Under the pieces are notes generated by a model, which had not been told where the DNA came from, ran no database searches, and was given only the letters and a program-made list of their open reading frames with translations. Below, piece by piece: positions 43,410-52,353 of a stretch of 64,000 nucleotides of DNA. Every line of letters begins with the position of its first letter. Position 1 is the first letter of the stretch. Source of the DNA: DATAOG01 sp963798075 (lineage in GTDB: Bacteria > Pseudomonadota > Alphaproteobacteria > Geminicoccales > Geminicoccaceae); NCBI GenBank assembly GCA_963798075.1, contig CAWCRU010000012.1, positions 62,001 to 126,000 on the forward strand. Reading direction: 5' to 3'. Made by a program: the position numbers and the translations under genes.

Positions 43410-44789
43410 TCAGCCCGAGCGGTCGCCGACCGTCGTCGAGCCGGTCGCGGGCGGCAGGAAGTCCGGCATCGGCACGGGCAGGGCGGCTGTCAGCGGCAGT
43501 CCCGCGGCCCGCCAGCCGTCGGTGCCGTCGGGATACCAGATGACCTGGTCGTAGCCATAGGCGAGCGCTCGCTTGGCGGCATTCCACGACATCCAGCAAT
43601 TCGCCTGGCAGTAGAAGACCACCGCGCGCGACCGATCGCCTTCCGTGATGCGCGCCAGATTGTCGCGGAACCAGCCCTCGATCTCGGCCGACAGCTCGCC
43701 GTAGCCGACGTTCGGCAGCCAGACGCTGCCGGGGATGTCGTCCCGCGGCGCCGGCCGCCAGATGCTGCCGGCCGGGCGATTGGCAGGCTCGCGCGGCGCC
43801 GGCAGGACGTCGATCAGAGGGGTCGCGCCGCCGGCGGTCAGCGCCTGCAGCTCGGCCGTGGTCACCACTCGGGCACCCGCAAGCCCGGCCGGCACCGGCG
43901 CCCGGTAGTCGGCCAGCCGGTAGCCCGGCGGTTCCGGCACCGTCAGGAGCCTGCCCTGCTGCTTGGCCTTGACCGCGATCGGCTGTCCCTGATCGTCGAG
44001 CAGCGGGATGCCATAGTCCAACAGGATCGCCTGGATCGCAGCGCCGTTGGCGGCCAGGAAATCGTTGAGGTCATGCTTCCAGTTCGGCTCGTTGCGCCGC
44101 AGCCCCATCGCCATCCGGAAGTCCAGGTGCAGGCCCTTCTCCTCGCCGGTCAAGGGCGTGACCTCGAGCGGCACCTTCTGCTGCTTGGCCCAATAACCAC
44201 CGATCGGCCCCCAGAGGATGCCGACGTCGACCACCCCGGCGGCGACGTCCTCCACCATCTGGCGTCCCGGGCTGTCGAAGCGGGTGTCGACGACCAGCTG
44301 ATAGGGCTTGAGCTGGCGCAGCAGGCCTTGCTGCGCCAGCAGGGTCACCGGCGGGGTGCCGGCGACCGCGCCGATATGCCGGTCGGCGAGCATCGGGTCG
44401 TGCAGCGAGGTGATCTTGGGGTTGGCGTCGGCGCGCTGGACCAAGACGTAGCTCGAGCGATAGTAGGGGTTGGTGTTCTGCATCAGGCCATTGGGCGTCG
44501 GGACGTTGATCACGACGTCGCAGGCACCCGCGTTGAGCGTGTTGCGCACGAAGCCCATGCTCTGCGGGTACCAGGTGTAGGTCAGCTCCACCCCGAGCTT
44601 CGCGGCCAAAAGCTCGGCGATCCGGTTCTCGAAGCCCTCGCCGGCCTGGTTGGAGAACGGCAGATCGCTCGGATCGGCGCAGACCCTGAGCTTGGTCCGA
44701 TCGGTCAGCTCCCCAAGCTGAGCGCGAGCGTTGATCGCGAGCCCGCCGAGCGCCAGGATGATCAGGGCCGCCACCGTCACCTTCACCAT
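43410..44789 (-). CDS. xoxJ: XoxJ/MoxJ-like periplasmic binding domain fused to a PQQ-associated CxxxCW rhodanese-like domain
   Basis: A 459-residue protein with a signal peptide (to AINARAQ). Residues ~30-290 form a type 2 solute-binding fold of the quinoprotein-dehydrogenase-associated kind (LRVCADPSDLPFSNQAGEGF, DVVINVPTPNGLMQNTNPYY). Residues ~310-440 form a rhodanese-like domain with CQANCWMSWNAAKRALAYGY followed by YPDGTDGW, the signature of the PQQ-dependent catabolism CXXCW family (the spacing here is C-x3-C-W). These are usually two genes; here they are one. It probably aids maturation or activity of the XoxF dehydrogenase in the periplasm. Confidence 0.88.
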   Translation of the reverse strand: MVKVTVAALIILALGGLAINARAQLGELTDRTKLRVCADPSDLPFSNQAGEGFENRIAELLAAKLGVELTYTWYPQSMGFVRNTLNAGACDVVINVPTPNGLMQNTNPYYRSSYVLVQRADANPKITSLHDPMLADRHIGAVAGTPPVTLLAQQGLLRQLKPYQLVVDTRFDSPGRQMVEDVAAGVVDVGILWGPIGGYWAKQQKVPLEVTPLTGEEKGLHLDFRMAMGLRRNEPNWKHDLNDFLAANGAAIQAILLDYGIPLLDDQGQPIAVKAKQQGRLLTVPEPPGYRLADYRAPVPAGLAGARVVTTAELQALTAGGATPLIDVLPAPREPANRPAGSIWRPAPRDDIPGSVWLPNVGYGELSAEIEGWFRDNLARITEGDRSRAVVFYCQANCWMSWNAAKRALAYGYDQVIWYPDGTDGWRAAGLPLTAALPVPMPDFLPPATGSTTVGDRSG

Positions 44790-44820
44790 CGCGAAGCCTC
44801 CGAGCTACCCTATTGGGCGC

Positions 44821-45300
44821 CTAGTTGGCCATGCGCTCGGGCCGGCCACGGCCGACCACGCCATCGGAGCGCGCCTTGAGGTAGGTATAGATGTCGTCGA
44901 GATAGTTGACGACATCCTCGACCTCGCCGAATGCCGGCATCACCAGCTGCTGGCTCGTGCTCACGTCCTTCTTGCCGTAGATGACGGTCTTCACGAACTT
45001 CTCGTAGTCGATCTGCTTCAGCGAATCGACCAGCGAGGGCGCATAGGAGCTGCCGGCGCCATCGGGGCCATGGCAGCGCATGCAGGCGTTGTCGTAGCGC
45101 CGATAGCCGTTGTAGGTTGGCATATCGACCTTGCCGTCGACCATGTTGTAGGGCTTGTCCTCCCAGGAGGGCTCCTCGGCTTTCTGCGCCCGGACGGCCG
45201 GGCCGAAGACCAATGGTGACGACGCCAAAGGCGAGGACGAGAGGCGCTGCGCGCGAGCACGGGTCACGTCAGACATGGCCAGACCCACACCCCCAATCAT
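44821..45300 (-). CDS. xoxG: Methanol-metabolism-related c-type cytochrome (XoxG-like)
   Basis: A ~159-residue c-type cytochrome with one haem site (ACMRCHGPDG). Family landmarks are NMVDGKVDMPTYNGYRRY before the haem, APSLVDSLK, VMPAFGEVEDVVNYLDDIYT with the likely axial Met, and KARSDGVVGRGRP. It is the expected electron acceptor of the XoxF dehydrogenase. The signal peptide is poor in this frame; a proper hydrophobic core (LVLAFGVVTIGL) is readable in another frame around 45190-45230, suggesting compensating indels. ATG 45300 has GGGAG upstream, as before xoxF. Confidence 0.85.
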   Translation of the reverse strand: MIGGVGLAMSDVTRARAQRLSSSPLASSPLVFGPAVRAQKAEEPSWEDKPYNMVDGKVDMPTYNGYRRYDNACMRCHGPDGAGSSYAPSLVDSLKQIDYEKFVKTVIYGKKDVSTSQQLVMPAFGEVEDVVNYLDDIYTYLKARSDGVVGRGRPERMAN

Positions 45301-45422
45301 GTCGGTTCTTGCTCCCATGGCCTCGGACCGGCGGCCGGGTGGAGGACGGCGCCGCGAAGGCGGGCGGGCCCGGCACAGCCCTGGAAAGCGATGCCGGGCC
45401 GCGCGGCGGGTTTCGGATCCGA

Positions 45423-47218
45423 TCAGTCGGGCAGCGTGAATACGGTCAGCACGCCGCCGAGCTGGGTATATTGGCTTAGCGACCTGCTGAGAGGCCCGAC
45501 GCACCCAGGCCTTCGGTGTCCTCGGCAAGCCGGCCGCGAGGCCGATACCCGCCCAGCCGCCAACGCCCGAGAGCACGCCGATGTACTGCTTGCCGTCGTG
45601 CATCCAGGTGTTGACGTCGCCGATGATCCCCGACGGCGTCTTGAAGCGATAGAGCTCCTGGCCGGTCTTGGCGTCGACCGCCTTCAGATAGCCCTCGAGG
45701 GTGCCGTAGAACACGATGTTGCCGGCGGTCGCGAGCGCACCGCTCCAGACCGAGAACGGCTCCGGGTTCGACCACACGATCTTGCCCGTGGTGGCGTCCC
45801 AGGCGATGAAGTTGCCGAGGTTGGTGCCGCCCGGCGCCGGGTACATGCTGAGCGTGGCGCCGACGTAGGGCTGACCGGCGGTGTAGCTGACCGCGAACGG
45901 CTCATAGTCCATGCAGATGTGGTTGGTCGGCACGTAGAACAGGCCGGTCTGCGGCGAGTAGGCGGACGGCTGCTGGTCCTTGGAGCCGAGCGCCGCCGGG
46001 CAGATGTTGGTGGTGTTGACGTCCTCGCCCTGATGGTCGGTCGAGTAGCGCGGGACGACCTGCGGCCGCCCGGTCTCCATGTCGACGCCGGTCGCCCAGT
46101 TGACCGCCGGATCGTACTTCTTGGCGACCAGCAGCGCCCCGGTCTCGCGATCGAGCGTGTAGCCGAAGCCGTTGCGGTCGAAGTGGACGAGCGCCTTGTG
46201 CTTCTGGCCGTCGACGTCGAGGTCGGCCAGGATCATCTCGTTGACGCCGTCGAAGTCCCACTCGTCGTGGGGCGTCATCTGATAGACCCACTTGGCCATC
46301 CCGGTGTCGGGATCGCGGGCGAAGATCGTCATCGACCAGCGATTGTCACCCGGTCGCTGCGTCGGGTTCCAGGTCGAGGGATTGCCGGTGCCGTAGTAGA
46401 CCAGATTGAGGTCCGGATCGTAGGCCATCCAGCCCCAGGTGGTGCCGCCGCCGATCTTCCACTGATCGCCTTCCCAGGTGGCGGTGCCGGAGTCCTTGCC
46501 GACCGGCTGGCCGAGCATCGTGGTCTTCTCGGGGTCCATCAGGGTCAAATCGTCCGGGCCGGTCGAATAGCCGCGCCAGACCCGCTTGCCGGTCTTCATG
46601 TCGTAGGCGGTCATGCTGCCCTGGACGCCGAATTCGCCGCCGGAGATGCCGATCAGGACCTTGTCCTTGATGATCATCGGCGCGCTGGTCCCGGTCTCGC
46701 CCTTCTTCGGGTCGCCGTTGACCGCGGTCCAGGCGACCTCGCCGGTCTTGGCGTCGAGGGCGACCAGCGTCGTGTCGGCCTGATGCAGGAAGATCTTGCC
46801 GTCACCGTAGGCGACGCCGCGATTGACGGTGTCGCAGCACATCACCGGGATCGTGTCCGGGTCCTGCTTGGGCTCGTACTTCCAGATCACCTTGCCCGGA
46901 TCGTTCAGGTCGAGCGCATAGACGATGTTGGGGAACGGCGTGACTGATGTACATCACGTCGCCGATCACCAGCGGGCCGCCCTCGTGACCGCGCAGAACG
47001 CCCGTCGAGAAGGTCCAGGCGACCTGCAGATCTCTGACATTCTCCTTGTTGATCTGGGCCAGATTGCTGTAGCGCGTGCTGCTGTAGTTACCCAGCGGCA
47101 TCGCCCAATTGGCCGGATTGTTCTGCATGACCATCAGTTCTTCGTTGGCCTGCGCAGACATCGACAGCGCCAGCAACCCAACGGCACCCGCGCTCGTCAA
47201 CAGCCACCCTCGTCGCAT
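45423..47218 (-). pseudogene. xoxF: PQQ-dependent methanol/alcohol dehydrogenase, XoxF type (lanthanide-dependent), frameshifted
   Basis: A periplasmic eight-bladed quinoprotein of ~598 residues. The N-terminus has a signal peptide and NNPANWAMPLGNYSSTRYS. The adjacent-cysteine pair is in PVMCCDTVNRG. DEWDFDGVNE carries the catalytic Asp followed two residues later by the extra Asp that marks lanthanide-using XoxF. The C-terminus ends LSQYTQLGGVLTVFTLPD. An extra C at 46930-46933 separates HAVP from NIVYALDLND, and two further frame changes occur at about 45495 and 45515. All else is intact, so sequencing error is likely. GGGAGA lies 8 bases before ATG 47218. Confidence 0.88.
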
Positions 47219-47489
47219 GTCGGTTCTCCCAGTGGGTTCTGCGCCCACAACCCGCGCAACGGATTGCGTAGCGTCTTGCTTAATGTCCGGAATTTATCGC
47301 GGCCAACGTCGCCGTTCGCCCTGGCGCCGCGATTTCGCTCAACAGGCGAAATGTAGCGCCAGCCGCCTCCGTTGAACAAGTAGAATCATTTTGCCCGGAA
47401 TTCGACCGTCCGCTGCCGGCTGCGACTTCGCGTCGCAAGGCGGGCGGGCAACGCCCCGGCAATGCGAGGCGATGGCCCGCCCGGCGGGC
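47219..47489. other. Promoter-proximal region of the xoxF operon
   Basis: 271 bp between the coiled-coil gene and xoxF, both on the minus strand. No gene seen; the half near 47219-47400 should carry the xoxF promoter but I could not pick out confident boxes. Confidence 0.3.
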
Positions 47490-49319
47490 TCAGAACGAGC
47501 GGGCGTTGCGCACCCCGCGCCCGCCGCCGTCGACCTCCTGGTCCTTGGCCACGATCTGCTTGTCCAGGACCTCGACCTGCGCCTGCTTGCTCGCGAGGTC
47601 CTTCTGGAGCTCGAGCCGTTGCGCCAGCAGGGAGGCGCCCTCGACCCGCAGATCGTCGACCTGCTGGCGCGCCGCCTTGCCGTCGTCGAGCATGTTGCCG
47701 ACCAGGCCGCGCAGGAAGTCCTGCTCTTTCTTGAGCACTTCCAGGGTGGCGAACACCAAATCCTGATGCTTCACCTCGGCCCCGAGCTCGCTCAGCTTGG
47801 TCTCGAGATCGCCCCGATGGCCACGCAGCTCGCTGACCTGGCCGACCAGCTTGCTGTACTCGTCGCTCGCGAGCTTGCGATCGGCCTCGGCCAATCGCAG
47901 GTCGGTCTGCGCCTGCTGGAGCTTCAATTCCGTCTGGCCGCGATCGCGGGTCAGATCGACGATCTGGTCCTGGAGCTCGGACACCCGCCTGGTGAGCGCG
48001 ATCGCGCTCTCGGCGAGCGGCCCCTTGCGCTTGATGTCCGCGTCCAGCGCGGCCACCTGCTTGGTCAGCTCGTCGTGGCGGGCGGTCAGCTCGACGACGT
48101 CTTTTGCCAGCACGGCGTGCGCGAGCTGACCCTGGACCTCGCTGAGCTCGGTCCGGGTCGCGGCTAGGCGCTCGCCGGTGCGCGTCAGCTCGGCGGCCTG
48201 GTGCGACTGGGCGCGCTGAGCCTCGGCCAATTCGACCTCGACCTGAGCGCGCGCGGTCTGCTGGTCGATCAGGTCGGACTCGATCGCGGCCAGCTGATCC
48301 TTCGTCTTGTCCACCGCAGCCGTCTGCCGCTCGAAGTCGCGGCCGCCGTCGGCGGTCTGGCGCTCGATCTGGCCGAGCAGCTCGAGGCGATGGTTCAGAC
48401 GGTCGGTCGCCGAAACATATCTGACGTCCTGGTCTGCGAGCTGCTCCTTGACCGCTGCGAGCGCCGCGCCGGCGTCGGCGGCGTCGTGGTCGCGCTCGCC
48501 CAGCACCTGCATGCGCGCATTCAGCCTGGCGACCGCCTGGCCCACCTTGCCCTCGGTCTCCGCCAGCGAGGCGACCAGCCGCGCGAGGTCGCCCCGCTTG
48601 GCCGCGAGGTCGCGCTCGCGCTCGCCGAGCACGCCCATGCGCTCGTTGAGCGCGACGGTGACCTTGTCGAGGCGGGCTTCGGTCGCCGCCAGCTGATCGA
48701 CCACGGCCTGCTTTTGCGCGCGCAGGGCGGCGAGGTCGCGCTCGCGTTCGCCGAGCGTCGCCATGCGTTCGTTGAGCCGGCCGTTGAGCTGCGCCAGCCG
48801 CTCCTCGGCGGCCCCGATCTGGGACTCGAGGCGGTCCTTCTGACCGAGGCTGGCGGCGAGGTCGTGCTCGCGCTCGCCGAGCACCGCCATGCGCTGGTTG
48901 AGAGCGCCGGTCGCATGGTCGATCCGCGCCTGGACCTCGCCGAGCTGGGTCTTGAGGCCGGCAAGGCTGGTCTCGGTGTCGGCGATCTCGCGCTCGCGCT
49001 CGCCAAGGGTCGCCATGCGCGCGTTGAGCTTCGCGCTGGCGGCGTCGATCCGGCTCATCAGGCTGTCGAGGTCGCCCGCCTTGGTGCGCTCCTGATCGAG
49101 CGAGCCCTCGAGCTCGCTGACGCGCGCCTGCAACTGGTCGCCGCTCTTGGTCAGGTCGGCCACCTGGCCCTCGAGGCCCTGGCGCTCCTGGGTCCAGCGC
49201 TCGCTCGCATCCTTGTGGGCCGAGGTCGACCAGATCAGGCCGCCCCAGCCGAGCAGGGCAGCCACCAGTGCCCCAATCGTGAACTGCGTGGCGCGCGGCA
49301 ACGACATCGCGTTCATCAT
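47490..49319 (-). CDS. Membrane-anchored coiled-coil protein with five 42-residue repeats
   Basis: A 609-residue protein with a single N-terminal membrane helix (FTIGALVAALLGWGGLIW, ~13-30) and an otherwise uninterrupted coiled coil. Residues 98-307 consist of five 42-residue repeats, each starting LN(A/Q/E)RM-x-VLGER-type, followed by a sixth degenerate copy. 42 residues is exactly six heptads. The C-terminal half is non-repetitive coiled coil ending in a Gly-rich tail. ATG 49319 has GGAGG 8 bases upstream. The function is unknown; it is likely a long periplasmic rod. It is encoded between the xoxF operon and a shorter paralogue. Confidence 0.75.
   Translation of the reverse strand: MMNAMSLPRATQFTIGALVAALLGWGGLIWSTSAHKDASERWTQERQGLEGQVADLTKSGDQLQARVSELEGSLDQERTKAGDLDSLMSRIDAASAKLNARMATLGEREREIADTETSLAGLKTQLGEVQARIDHATGALNQRMAVLGEREHDLAASLGQKDRLESQIGAAEERLAQLNGRLNERMATLGERERDLAALRAQKQAVVDQLAATEARLDKVTVALNERMGVLGERERDLAAKRGDLARLVASLAETEGKVGQAVARLNARMQVLGERDHDAADAGAALAAVKEQLADQDVRYVSATDRLNHRLELLGQIERQTADGGRDFERQTAAVDKTKDQLAAIESDLIDQQTARAQVEVELAEAQRAQSHQAAELTRTGERLAATRTELSEVQGQLAHAVLAKDVVELTARHDELTKQVAALDADIKRKGPLAESAIALTRRVSELQDQIVDLTRDRGQTELKLQQAQTDLRLAEADRKLASDEYSKLVGQVSELRGHRGDLETKLSELGAEVKHQDLVFATLEVLKKEQDFLRGLVGNMLDDGKAARQQVDDLRVEGASLLAQRLELQKDLASKQAQVEVLDKQIVAKDQEVDGGGRGVRNARSF
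48399..49028. repeat. Five 126-bp tandem repeats encoding a 42-residue coiled-coil module
   Basis: The repeats correspond to residues 98-139, 140-181, 182-223, 224-265 and 266-307 of the coiled-coil protein, each opening with an LN-x-RM-x-x-LGER motif. The unit length is constant with no gaps, pointing to tandem duplication under coiled-coil register constraint. Confidence 0.85.
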
Positions 49320-49452
49320 GGCCAAGCCTCCGCGTTGGTCGGCCCCGGTTCTGACCCAAGGCATCTTGATTCGCGGCGCAGGCTAGCACAGCCCGCGCCC
49401 GGTTGCCACAACCGGGCGTGCGCAAAAGCGTGTCGGCCGGGCGGCCCCGAAC

Positions 49453-50460
49453 CTACTCTTTGACCAGCTTCGCGATGCTCTCGGGCGCCGCACTGGCGCC
49501 GGCCGAATGGCCTGCCTGGGCCTGCCCGAGCTGCGCCACCAGCGCCTGCAGCTCAGCGGTCAGCTTGTCGCGCTCGAGCGATAGCGAGCGCAACTGCTCG
49601 TCGAGACCCAGCAGTTGCTGGTTCACGTTCACGCTCTGGTGGAACAATGGCTGCTTCTGTTCCAGCTCGGCGTTGAGACTGGCGACCTCTTGCCCGAGCG
49701 CCGTCCGGCTCGCCGTCAGCTCGGCGACGTCCTGCGCCAGGAGAGCCTTGTCGAGCTTCGCCGCGACCTCGGTGAGCGACGCCCGGGCCCCGGCCAGGTC
49801 GCTTCGGGTCCGCTCGAGCTCGCTCGCCGATTTCGATTGCTGGCGCCCGAGCGCAGCCACCTCGACGTCGAGGGCGCCGAGCGACGCCTTCTTGCTCGCC
49901 ACGGTCCGGTCGAGGTCCGCAATGGCGGCCTGCAGCCCGTCGTGCCGGCTCCGGGCGTGGCCGAGCGCCCGCTCGGCCTTGACCAGGTCGAGCTCGCGCT
50001 CGCCCAGCACCTGGAGCCGGTGATTGAGGCGGTCGGCCGCCCCGTCCCGCTCCGCGGTCAGCCCGCTCAGCTGGCTTTGGACCTCTGCGAGCGCGGCCTC
50101 GGCGGCGGCGCGGTCCTGCTCGCGCTCGCCCAGGACGGTCATCCGCTGATTGAGCTCGGATTTGGCCTGGTCGATCTTGGCCTTGAGCGCCGCCAGATCG
50201 CCGGCCGCGGCGCGCTCGCGGGCAAGCGCGTCCTCGAGCTCGGCGATCCGCCCGGCAGACGTGCTATGGTCGGTCGCAAGCGTGCTCTGCAGATCCGCGA
50301 TGCGGCCGGTGAGCTCGGTCCGGTCCTGGTCGAAGCGCCCCTGCTGGGCGTCGTAGCCGGCCTTGACGCTCAGATACATGCCCCAGCCCAGGACCGCGAG
50401 CAGCACCAGCAGGCCGAGCACGATGAGCGAGGTGCGCGGCTGCGCGAGAGATCGTGGCAT
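49453..50460 (-). CDS. Membrane-anchored coiled-coil protein, shorter paralogue
   Basis: A 335-residue protein with an N-terminal membrane helix (LIVLGLLVLLAVLGWGMYLS) followed by coiled coil. It contains one full copy of the 42-residue module (starting LNQRMTVLGEREQD) and the start of a second (LNHRLQVLGERELD), the same motifs found five times in the downstream neighbour. The two genes are tandem paralogues 133 bp apart. ATG 50460 follows GGGGC. Function unknown; it ends PESIAKLVKE without a further domain. Confidence 0.75.
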   Translation of the reverse strand: MPRSLAQPRTSLIVLGLLVLLAVLGWGMYLSVKAGYDAQQGRFDQDRTELTGRIADLQSTLATDHSTSAGRIAELEDALARERAAAGDLAALKAKIDQAKSELNQRMTVLGEREQDRAAAEAALAEVQSQLSGLTAERDGAADRLNHRLQVLGERELDLVKAERALGHARSRHDGLQAAIADLDRTVASKKASLGALDVEVAALGRQQSKSASELERTRSDLAGARASLTEVAAKLDKALLAQDVAELTASRTALGQEVASLNAELEQKQPLFHQSVNVNQQLLGLDEQLRSLSLERDKLTAELQALVAQLGQAQAGHSAGASAAPESIAKLVKE

Positions 50461-50618
50461 GGCGAAGCCCCAGACGCAGTGGTTGTTGATCTTTCTGCGA
50501 GCCAAATTCTACCACGCGCGGCAATCGCTCACCAGCCCGGGGCACAAGGGCCCCTTTCTGAGCGACCCCGGATCTCGTAGGCTCGCTCGCTCGGGGGCGG
50601 CGCAGCGGGAGGCAGGCG

Positions 50619-51386
50619 ATGGCCAGGACAACCGTAGATCGAGGTCGCGATCGCGCCCGGCGGACCGGGGCGGCCCTGGCGGCGCTGCTCGCGCTCGGAC
50701 TCGGCTCGCTCGGGCTCGCGCCGGCCGCTGCCACGGCCGCCGAGCTGACGGCTGCGGAGCTGGCGGCGCGGATCCAGGCGGCCGGCGACCAACCGGCGGA
50801 GCTCGCCGGTCTCGATCTGAGCGCGCTCGACCTTGCCGGCCTCGAGCTCAAGGGCGCCAATCTGCACGGCAGCCTGCTGAACCGCGCCAATCTCGAGGGG
50901 GCTGATCTCACCGGCGCCAACCTCGATCTCGTGATCCTGCGCGATGCTAGGCTGAAGGGCGCCAGGCTGCGCGAGGTCAGCGCCTTCCAGACCGTGTTCT
51001 CGGGCGCCGATCTCGCCGGTGCCGACCTCAGCGGCGCCCACGTCGTCGCCAAGTTCGAGCGCAGCAACCTCGAGGGCGCCAATCTCGAGAACGCCAACCT
51101 CGCCGCCGACATGACCAACCAGTCGATGGGCCTGATGCGCGCCCATCTGACCAAGGCCAACCTCAAGGACGCCAAGCTCGCCGGCGCCATGCTGTCGCGC
51201 TGCACCGCCGAGTTCGCCGACTTCACGGGCGCCGATCTCAAGGGCGCGGATCTGTCCCGCTGCGAGCTCGCGGGCGCCAATTTCGCGGGCGCCGACGTGA
51301 GCGGCGCCGATTTCACCGGCGCCGACCTCCGAGGCGCCCGGTTCGAGGGCGCCATCGGGCGCGCGACGGCGATCGGCCTCGACTGA
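50619..51386 (+). CDS. Secreted pentapeptide-repeat protein
   Basis: A 255-residue protein with a signal peptide (to ATAAEL), then two blocks of A(D/N)LXX pentapeptide repeats (LKGANLHGSLLNRANLEGAD; ADFTGADLKGADLSRCELAG) forming a right-handed quadrilateral beta-helix. The gene is 17 bp upstream of the quinoprotein relay metallohydrolase and in the same direction, suggesting co-transcription. Its partner may be a quinoprotein component, but no direct evidence shows this. Confidence 0.88.
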   Translation: MARTTVDRGRDRARRTGAALAALLALGLGSLGLAPAAATAAELTAAELAARIQAAGDQPAELAGLDLSALDLAGLELKGANLHGSLLNRANLEGADLTGANLDLVILRDARLKGARLREVSAFQTVFSGADLAGADLSGAHVVAKFERSNLEGANLENANLAADMTNQSMGLMRAHLTKANLKDAKLAGAMLSRCTAEFADFTGADLKGADLSRCELAGANFAGADVSGADFTGADLRGARFEGAIGRATAIGLD

Positions 51387-51402
51387 GGGGCCGGCGCGCC
51401 GC

Positions 51403-52353
51403 ATGTCGGCGCCCGTGACGCGGCGCGCGGCGCTCGCGCTCGCGACCGGCGGTCTTTTTGCCGGCGCCAGCTCGATCGGGGCCCAAGCGGCCGGCCTCGA
51501 TCCCCTGGCGGTGACCGAGATCGCGGCCGGCGTCTTCGTCCACCAGGGCGTGCACGAGCTCGCGAGCGCCGAGAACGAGGGCGGGATCGCCAACGTCGGC
51601 TTCGTGGTCGGTGCTGATGCGGTCGCGGTCATCGACAGCGGCGGTTGCGCGCGCGCCGGCTGGCGCCTGCGCGCGGCCATCCGCCGCGTGACCGACCGGC
51701 CGATCCGCTACGTGATCGCGAGCCACGTCCACCCCGATCACCTGTTCGGCCACGCCGCCTTCATGGCGGACCGGCCGGCGTTCGTCGGCCATGCGAGGTT
51801 GCCGGCGGCGCTCGCCGACCGCGGCGCCTACTATCTGGCCGATCTGCGCCGGGACCTCGGGCCGGTCGCCGCCGGCACCAGGGTCGTGCCGCCGACGCTC
51901 CTGGTCGCGGACCGGCTCGAGCTCGACCTCGGGGGCAGAAGGCTCGTGCTCGAGGCCGAGCCGACCGCGCATACCGACAACGACCTTGCCGTACGCGAGG
52001 CCGCGACCGGGACGCTGTGGCTCGCCGACCTTTTGTTCATGGAGCGCGTGCCGGTGATTGACGGCAGCCTGCGTGGCTGGCTCGAGGTGCTGGCCGCGCT
52101 GCGGGCCGAGAGCGCGGCCCGGGTGGTGCCCGGCCACGGACCGGTGAGCGCGACCTGGCCCGCCGCCGCCCGCCCGCTCGAGCACTATCTCGCCCGCCTG
52201 CGCGACGAGACCCGGGCGCTGCTCGCGGCCGGCGGCACCCTCGAGCAGGCCACGGCGACGGTCGGCCAGGCCGAGCGCGACCAGTGGCGGCTGTTCGACT
52301 TCTACCACCCGCGCAACGTCACCGCAGCCTTCACCGAGCTGGAGTGGGAGTAG
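51403..52353 (+). CDS. Quinoprotein relay system zinc metallohydrolase (MBL fold)
   Basis: A 316-residue metallo-beta-lactamase-fold protein with a Tat-like or Sec signal (VTRRAALALATGGLFAGAS). The zinc motif is SHVHPDHLFGHA (H-x-H-x-D-H) near residue 107, followed by AHTDND near 190 and PGHGP near 245. The C-terminal FYHPRNVTAAFTELEWE matches the family I know as quinoprotein relay system zinc metallohydrolase 2. These are found with PQQ dehydrogenases and SoxYZ-like carriers, both present nearby. The substrate is unknown. Confidence 0.85.
   Translation: MSAPVTRRAALALATGGLFAGASSIGAQAAGLDPLAVTEIAAGVFVHQGVHELASAENEGGIANVGFVVGADAVAVIDSGGCARAGWRLRAAIRRVTDRPIRYVIASHVHPDHLFGHAAFMADRPAFVGHARLPAALADRGAYYLADLRRDLGPVAAGTRVVPPTLLVADRLELDLGGRRLVLEAEPTAHTDNDLAVREAATGTLWLADLLFMERVPVIDGSLRGWLEVLAALRAESAARVVPGHGPVSATWPAAARPLEHYLARLRDETRALLAAGGTLEQATATVGQAERDQWRLFDFYHPRNVTAAFTELEWE

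Noticed and set aside
48399..49028. Regular tandem repeats as a CRISPR array
   Set aside because: The units are coding, contiguous and without spacers; they encode a coiled-coil module.
47386..49425. 679-residue minus-strand frame
   Set aside because: Out-of-frame reading of the repetitive coiled-coil gene; the correct frame has a membrane helix and regular heptads.
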